DNA from: Chloroflexota bacterium
GTDB taxonomy: Bacteria; Chloroflexota; Limnocylindria; Limnocylindrales; CSP1-4
DNA: 9,051 bases
Reading direction: 5' to 3'
Assembly (NCBI GenBank): GCA_021790715.1
Contig: JAJYGK010000185.1
Location: 1 to 9,051 of the forward strand
Each line of letters begins with the position of its first letter. Positions within the stretch are counted from its first letter, which is position 1. Positions 5,241 through 9,051 of this stretch are shown here, in pieces. The notes below the pieces were generated by a model. That model was not told the origin of the DNA, did not search any database, and saw only the letters and a list, made by a program, of their open reading frames with translations. Both the position numbers and the translations under genes were made by a program.

Positions 5241-6287
5241 ATGCGCTTCCGGCAGCCGTCCGGCGGGCGGGCCCGTTCCGCCCGTTCGAGCGCGGCTGGC
5301 CACCTCCGCTCCAGCGCGCTCGTGAGTGCCGCCGCGGTCGTCGCGCTGCTCGTCGCCGGCTGCGGATCCGCGGCCCCGGCCACCAGAGCGCCGCAGCCGG
5401 AGGCGGTGGGCGACGAGCTCACCGTCGCGGCACAGGCGCCCGCTTCGGTCTGGCAGGTCGCGTGGGTCAGTCCGTCCGTGCAGCTGACGGGGATCCACGT
5501 CTTCGGGCCGGAGAACGTGTGGGTCGCCGGTTCCGACGGCAGGATCTACGCCTGGGACGGGACGGGCTGGCACGTGCAGCGGCTGGACGAGGACCTCGGG
5601 GCGATGGCGGCGGTGAGCCCGCGCGACGTCTGGGTCTCGAGCGATGACGGCATCCGCCACTGGAACGGCAGCGGCTGGTCGCTCACCAGCCACGACGGCG
5701 CCGTGACGGCGCTCGCGGCGCTCGACGCGCACCATGTCTGGGCAACGGACCAGATCGGGATCCGCACCTGGAACGGCACGACGTGGGTCCGCCAGTACGT
5801 CGCCGCCGGCGCCGATCTCACCGGCATCGCGACCGCCGACGCGACGCACGCATGGGCGGTCGGGTCGCTTCCCGACGGGTCCGGCGTGATCGTCGCCTGG
5901 GATGGCTCCGCGTGGACCGTGCAGGCCACCGTCCCGCAGCCGCTCTCCGCCGTGTATGCCGCCGGGCCCGCGAGCGCATGGGCGATCGGGCCCGAGGGCG
6001 CCGTGTACACGTGGGACGGGTCGACGTGGCAGCAGACGGCCGACCTGCACCTGCCGCTCACCGGGATCGCGGGCAGCGGCCCCGGGCACGTCTGGGCGGT
6101 CTCGCAGTCCGGGCAGGTGCTCTCGCTCGAGGGGTCGACCTGGACGGTGGTCTACCGTGCGCCGACCACGCTGAGCGCGATCTCGGCGCTGGACGGATCG
6201 ACGGTCTGGGCGATCGGGTTCGACACGATCTACAGCACGGTGGCGCCGAGCAGCACGCCGGCGCAGTGGAACACGGCCGGGCTCTGA
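5241..6287 (+). CDS. Secreted lipoprotein with seven-bladed beta-propeller repeats
   Basis: 348 residues. The Arg-rich N terminus (1-23), hydrophobic core (26-39) and lipobox VAGC with Cys41 indicate a type II signal peptide, so the mature protein should be lipid-anchored outside the membrane. The rest is seven repeats of about 36-42 residues. Each has a variation of LTGI-x-x-x-x-x-VWAVG-x-x-G-x-I-x-x-WDG-x-x-W; examples are ENVWVAGSDGRIYAWDGTGW, RDVWVSSDDGIRHWNGSGW and HVWAVSQSGQVLSLEGSTW. The last is shortened at the C terminus. Seven such units predict a closed seven-bladed propeller, in the broad class of YCF48-like and WD/Kelch-like sensors or scaffolds. No catalytic residues are evident; it probably binds a protein or carbohydrate partner. 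It has its own promoter patch, a good AGGAGGA site and a hairpin after the stop, so it appears monocistronic. Function unknown. Confidence 0.85.
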   Translation: MRFRQPSGGRARSARSSAAGHLRSSALVSAAAVVALLVAGCGSAAPATRAPQPEAVGDELTVAAQAPASVWQVAWVSPSVQLTGIHVFGPENVWVAGSDGRIYAWDGTGWHVQRLDEDLGAMAAVSPRDVWVSSDDGIRHWNGSGWSLTSHDGAVTALAALDAHHVWATDQIGIRTWNGTTWVRQYVAAGADLTGIATADATHAWAVGSLPDGSGVIVAWDGSAWTVQATVPQPLSAVYAAGPASAWAIGPEGAVYTWDGSTWQQTADLHLPLTGIAGSGPGHVWAVSQSGQVLSLEGSTWTVVYRAPTTLSAISALDGSTVWAIGFDTIYSTVAPSSTPAQWNTAGL

Positions 6288-6302
6288 TCCCGGCAGACAT
6301 GC

Positions 6303-6335
6303 CGAGACCGCGTCCCTCCGCGGAACGCGGTCTCG
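6303..6335. terminator. Strong hairpin between convergent genes, probable bidirectional terminator
   Basis: CGAGACCGCGT (6303-6313) pairs without mismatch with ACGCGGTCTCG (6325-6335), an 11-base stem with an 11-base loop. It starts 16 bases after the lipoprotein stop and lies 62 bases beyond the stop of the convergent small gene. There is no T-run on either side, as is common for high-GC bacteria, so it may act as a U-less terminator or RNA-stabilising stem. Confidence 0.6.
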
Positions 6336-6372
6336 TGGGTCGCGCAATCCGGTCGCGGGCGCTGCCCGACCG

Positions 6373-6400
6373 CTCGGCCGGGTCAGCTCGGCCGGGTCAG
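6373..6400. repeat. Perfect 14-base tandem duplication at the 3' end of the small Cys/His gene
   Basis: CTCGGCCGGGTCAG occurs twice in direct succession (6373-6386 and 6387-6400), followed by a further CTCGG. The second copy contains the stop codon (TGA on the - strand, 6397-6399) of the neighbouring gene. Identical copies suggest recent slippage. Confidence 0.75.
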
Positions 6401-6615
6401 CTCGGGCGGATCGGCGCCCCCCAGCGGTCGTGCGGGAGGTCCACGCACGCCACACGGCAGCCGCGCGCGTCGTGCCCGGCAAAGGGATGGAAGTGGACCC
6501 ACGCGCCGTCCTTGCCGGATTCGTCGCGCGTGAGCCGACACCCGCACGCGGCGCAGGTCACCGGACCGTCCGCCGCGCGGCTGAGGGGAACACCGGGGTC
6601 GGTGAAGCTGTACAT
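6397..6615 (-). CDS. Small cysteine/histidine-rich protein, probable zinc binder
   Basis: 72-residue hydrophilic protein. Cysteines 21, 24 and 26 form a CAACGC cluster and Cys53 and Cys57 a second pair (GCRVAC), with His41, His43, His47 and His62 around them. This looks like a small treble-clef or ribbon-type zinc site, but no named domain is recognised. The start is well supported: GGAGG (6623-6627) lies 7 bases before the ATG. It is on the same strand as and 81 bases downstream of the response-regulator gene, so it may be the last gene of that operon; a TAGCCT at 6635-6640 could alternatively be its own -10 box. The stop lies inside a perfect 14-base tandem duplication. Function unknown; expression as an accessory of the two-component system is only an inference from position. 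Confidence 0.72.
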   Translation of the reverse strand: MYSFTDPGVPLSRAADGPVTCAACGCRLTRDESGKDGAWVHFHPFAGHDARGCRVACVDLPHDRWGAPIRPS

Positions 6616-6622
6616 GGCAATG

Positions 6623-6627
6623 CCTCC
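6623..6627 (-). promoter_or_regulatory. Shine-Dalgarno site GGAGG for small Cys/His protein
   Basis: GGAGG on the - strand, 7 bases before the ATG at 6615. It supports this short frame as a real gene rather than a chance one. Confidence 0.7.
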
Positions 6628-6696
6628 GAGGAAGAGGCTAGGAACACGGGCGTCGGACGTCGGCGCCGGCCGGGATACGGTTGGGTACCGGATCGG

Positions 6697-7452
6697 TTAC
6701 GGCCGCTCGCCGTCGCGAAGACACCACCCCACCGCACGGACCGAGACGAGCGACGGCCCCCGCGCGTCCTCGAGCTTGCGGCGGAGCCGGGCGAGGTGCG
6801 GCTTCAGCCAGAGCGGGTCCGGGTCGCGCTCGCCCGGCCAGCCCGTGGCGAGCAGGCCCGCGTGTCCCACCAGCTCGCCGGCGGCGTCCACCAGCGTTTC
6901 GAGGAGCCGGTACTCGATGGGCGTGAGCGCGAGCGGCACGGCGCCCACGTGCGCCTCGTGGCGCGCCGGATCGAGCTCGAGGCCGCCGAAGCCACGGCGC
7001 AGCACGTCGCGGGAGCGGCCCGCGGCGCTCTCCGGCACCCCGTGGCGGACCGGCGGCACCCGGCGGACCGCGGCGCGGATCCGGGCCAGCAGCTCCTGCT
7101 TTCCGAAGGGCTTGACCAGGTAGTCGTCGGCGCCGAGATCGAGGGCGCGCACCTTGGCGGCCTCGTCCCGCTCGCCGCTGACGACGATGATCGGCAGGTC
7201 GGCGCCCTCGGCCCGCAGCTGGCTCGCGACGCGGAACCCGTCCGGGCCCGGCATCGCGAGGTCGAGGAGCACCAGGTCCGGGCGCTCCTCGCGCCAGCGA
7301 CGGACGGCCGTGAAGCCGTCGTATGCGGTGACCACCTGGTGTCCCTCGGTGCCGACGAGCGCGGTGATCGCGCCGACCATCGCGGGGTCGTCGTCGACGA
7401 CGAGGATCCGGAGCGCCCGCCCATGGCCTCCGGCCACGCCGCCGGAGCTCAC
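6697..7452 (-). CDS. OmpR/PhoB-family response regulator
   Basis: 251-residue transcription factor activated by phosphorylation. Receiver domain at about 14-132: acidic pocket DDD (20-22), phospho-acceptor Asp64 in LVLLDLAMPGPDG, conserved Ser92 (VVSGE) and Lys114 (VKPFG). After a linker, a winged-helix DNA-binding domain (about 155-248) shows LTPIEYRLLE, HLARLRRKLED and a final SVRAVGWCLRD, which is a variant of the usual VRGVGYRL hairpin. The GTG start is chosen because it overlaps the TGA of the kinase gene by 4 bases (GTGA), with no separate ribosome site, so translation is probably coupled. A second GTG five codons on is possible. The partner is the GAF histidine kinase encoded just upstream. 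Target genes are unknown; the small Cys/His gene downstream is one candidate by position. Confidence 0.93.
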   Translation of the reverse strand: MSSGGVAGGHGRALRILVVDDDPAMVGAITALVGTEGHQVVTAYDGFTAVRRWREERPDLVLLDLAMPGPDGFRVASQLRAEGADLPIIVVSGERDEAAKVRALDLGADDYLVKPFGKQELLARIRAAVRRVPPVRHGVPESAAGRSRDVLRRGFGGLELDPARHEAHVGAVPLALTPIEYRLLETLVDAAGELVGHAGLLATGWPGERDPDPLWLKPHLARLRRKLEDARGPSLVSVRAVGWCLRDGERP

Positions 7453-8846
7453 AGCGCGACCGCCGCGGCGAGCGCCACGACGAACCGCGCGCCGCCCGCC
7501 TCCGTCGGCTCGCACCAGAGGCGCGCCCCCATCGCCTCGCCCAGGCGCCGCGCGGCGTAGAGACCGATCCCGGATCCGCGCGCCGCGCCGGTCTCCGCCC
7601 GCCGCGCATACGGCTCGAAGATGCGCTCGCGCCACTCCTCCGGCACGCCCGGCCCCTCGTCGGCCACGGACAGCCGGCCGACGCCCTCGTGCAGCCCGGT
7701 CGCGATCGTGATCGTCGAGCCCGGAGGGGCGTACTTCACCGCGTTCTCCAGGAGGAGCTCCAGGACCTGGCGGAGCCGGGGCGCGTCGCCCAGCACCCGC
7801 AGTCCCCGGGGGCCGTCCCGGGCCACGACGTGGCGGCGCAGCAGCGGGCCGACGCCCTCGAGCGTCTCGTCCACGATCTCGCCGAGATCGAGCGGGACGA
7901 GGTCGATGGGCGTCTCCTCCCCGGGTCGGACCGAGGCCAGGATCGAATCGACCAGGCGGTCGAGGCGGAGCACCTGCTCCTCGGCCAGGCGGTGCCATTC
8001 GGCCACGCTGGGCACCGCGGACGATCCGTCCGCGACGGCATCGGCGAGCAGATCCAGGTAGGCGCGCACGACCGCGAGCGGCGTCCGCAGCTCGTGGGTG
8101 ACGAGCGCGACCAGCTCGGCCTGTGCGTGCTCGAGCGCCTTCAGCGAGGCCACCTGGGCCTCCGCCTCGCGCTGCAGGCGGCCCTTCTCCACGATCCCGG
8201 CGAGCAGGTCGGCGATGGCGCGCAGCTGCGCCACGTCGCGCGGACGGAACTCGCGGTGCTGCTCCGTCTGCACGTTGAGGACGCCCACGACCTGGTCGTT
8301 CCACGAGAGGGGCACCGACAGCATCGAGGCCACGAACCGGCGCTGGTCGATCCCGCGCACCCAGAGGAAGCGGTCGTCCGAACGGACGTCCGCGATCGCC
8401 ATCGGGTCACGCGAGGCGGCGACGCGGCCGGTGATCCCCTCCCCGACCGGCACGCGGGCACGCCCGATCTGGTGGCGGTCGAGCCCGTTGGTGGCGGCGA
8501 GCGTCAGCCCGAGGCCGTCACGATCGAGCAGGTACAGCGAGGAGACGTCCGCGCCGAGCGCGTCGCGGGTCCCGTCCACCACGATCGAGAGCAGCTCGTC
8601 CCAGGTCCGGGCGGTCGTCGCGAGCCGCAGGACCTCGTGCAGGAACCGCAGCTCCTCCAGCTGACGCCTGTCGCTCTGGGGCAACGCAGCCGCCTGCTCC
8701 CCGGCCCGGCGCACATGCTCCCCGGCCGTGTGGCGGTGCCCCTCGGCATCGCGCGCCCTGCCCCGCGGTCGGGCGCCGCCGACCGGGACGCGCGCCCCGT
8801 CCTCGGGCGCAGGATCCTCGTACGCGCGCTGCGGCCGGACGTCCAT
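7449..8846 (-). CDS. Soluble GAF-domain sensor histidine kinase
   Basis: 465 residues with no membrane segment, so a cytoplasmic sensor kinase. Domains: an Arg-rich, probably disordered N terminus (1-55); a short helix; a GAF domain (about 76-222) containing GADVSSLYLLDRDG, VPVGEGITGRV and a VPLSWNDQVVGVLNVQ core; a coiled connector (222-245); HisKA with phospho-acceptor His251 in VTHELRTPL; and the HATPase domain with N box ENAVKYAP (N368), G1 box DEGPGVP (396-402), F box RIFEPYARR and G2 box GSGIGLYAARRLG (424-436). The GAF ligand cannot be read; such domains bind small molecules, haem, flavin or nucleotides. The ATG at 8846 is preferred over the upstream open extension, which is a GC-repeat artefact. 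No ribosome site precedes it; a GACACT 6 bases before suggests a possible leaderless start. It overlaps the response-regulator gene by 4 bases. Confidence 0.93.
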   Translation of the reverse strand: MDVRPQRAYEDPAPEDGARVPVGGARPRGRARDAEGHRHTAGEHVRRAGEQAAALPQSDRRQLEELRFLHEVLRLATTARTWDELLSIVVDGTRDALGADVSSLYLLDRDGLGLTLAATNGLDRHQIGRARVPVGEGITGRVAASRDPMAIADVRSDDRFLWVRGIDQRRFVASMLSVPLSWNDQVVGVLNVQTEQHREFRPRDVAQLRAIADLLAGIVEKGRLQREAEAQVASLKALEHAQAELVALVTHELRTPLAVVRAYLDLLADAVADGSSAVPSVAEWHRLAEEQVLRLDRLVDSILASVRPGEETPIDLVPLDLGEIVDETLEGVGPLLRRHVVARDGPRGLRVLGDAPRLRQVLELLLENAVKYAPPGSTITIATGLHEGVGRLSVADEGPGVPEEWRERIFEPYARRAETGAARGSGIGLYAARRLGEAMGARLWCEPTEAGGARFVVALAAAVAL

Positions 8847-8852
8847 GGATTC

Positions 8853-8858
8853 AGTGTC
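8853..8858 (-). promoter_or_regulatory. Weak -10 candidate for kinase operon
   Basis: GACACT on the - strand ends 6 bases before the kinase ATG, the same spacing as TAGGCT before the adenosine deaminase gene. Only the A at position 2 and T at position 6 match the key consensus positions, and no -35 box is visible. Confidence 0.25.
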
Positions 8859-8920
8859 GCACGACCCGGTCGCGTGACGCGCGGGCGGCGCTCGCCGGCA
8901 GCGTCCCGCCCGGTCCGGCG

Positions 8921-8980
8921 GGGTCGCCCGCTGCGGGCCGTCCGGGTCGCCCGGCCCGGGCCCGTCGGGGTCGCCCGGCC
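8921..8980. repeat. Imperfect 23-24-base tandem repeat upstream of kinase operon
   Basis: GGGTCGCCCG occurs at 8921-8930, 8944-8953 and 8968-8977, spaced 23 and 24 bases, with GC-rich spacers that partly match (GGCCCG). It lies 75-135 bases upstream of the kinase ATG, in a stretch (8847-9051) where no gene is supported. It could be a set of regulator sites or slippage-prone GC sequence. Confidence 0.5.
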
Positions 8981-9051
8981 CGCACGGCCGCGGATACGGG
9001 CCGTGTGACCCTTCCCGGCCGCGACGGCGCCGGCCCACGCTGTCTGCCGGA

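Noticed and set aside
3349..5325. 658-residue open frame on the + strand covering the YGGT-like and adenosine deaminase genes
   Set aside because: Its product is Arg/Pro/Ala-rich noise in the wrong frame of two recognisable genes; typical long shadow frame in GC-rich DNA.
8847..9038. 64-residue N-terminal extension of the histidine kinase with a GPGDPDGP repeat
   Set aside because: The collagen-like repeat is just the translation of the GC-rich DNA repeat at 8921-8980; the ATG at 8846 gives a normal N terminus for this kinase type.

Overview
The window is very GC-rich (roughly 70% or more by eye), densely coded, and uses GTG as well as ATG starts. Several genes overlap by 4 bases, and some starts seem to lack a Shine-Dalgarno site. 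This suits a high-GC soil-type bacterium such as a Chloroflexota (Limnocylindria-like) or Actinomycetota lineage. That assignment is inferred from composition and protein style; there is no rRNA or tRNA here to settle it. No IS element, phage gene, CRISPR array or RNA gene was seen. Nine protein-coding genes are supported.

Left part (1-2652): a stand-alone LigD-type primase-polymerase (+ strand) converges, with only 6 bases between stop codons, on a two-gene ABC-2 exporter operon on the - strand (ATPase then six-helix permease, joined by an ATGA overlap). Its 5' side has two adjacent GC hairpins in the untranslated leader.

Middle part (2653-5240), + strand: a 64-residue cysteine-motif protein with a strong ribosome binding site; a YGGT-like two-helix membrane protein whose GTG start overlaps the stop of an 8-codon mini-ORF; and an adenosine deaminase that may be read from a leaderless transcript. 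A 325-base non-coding stretch follows. It holds a degenerate 17-base tandem repeat, a 14-base palindrome and an A/T-richer patch with a 9-base inverted repeat just upstream of a probable promoter.

Right part (5241-9051): a lipoprotein that folds, by repeat count, as a seven-bladed beta-propeller, closed by a strong hairpin. Convergent to it on the - strand is a soluble GAF-type histidine kinase, an OmpR-family response regulator (GTGA overlap) and a small cysteine/histidine-rich protein. The kinase-regulator pair is a complete two-component system with no membrane segment, so it probably senses a cytoplasmic signal. The genes otherwise look like ordinary chromosomal housekeeping and accessory genes. 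I found no clear new multi-gene system. The most unusual points are the mini-ORF/GTG junction at 3333-3359, the operator-like patch at 5093-5153, the unlinked tandem repeats, and two small proteins sharing a CxxCGC core.
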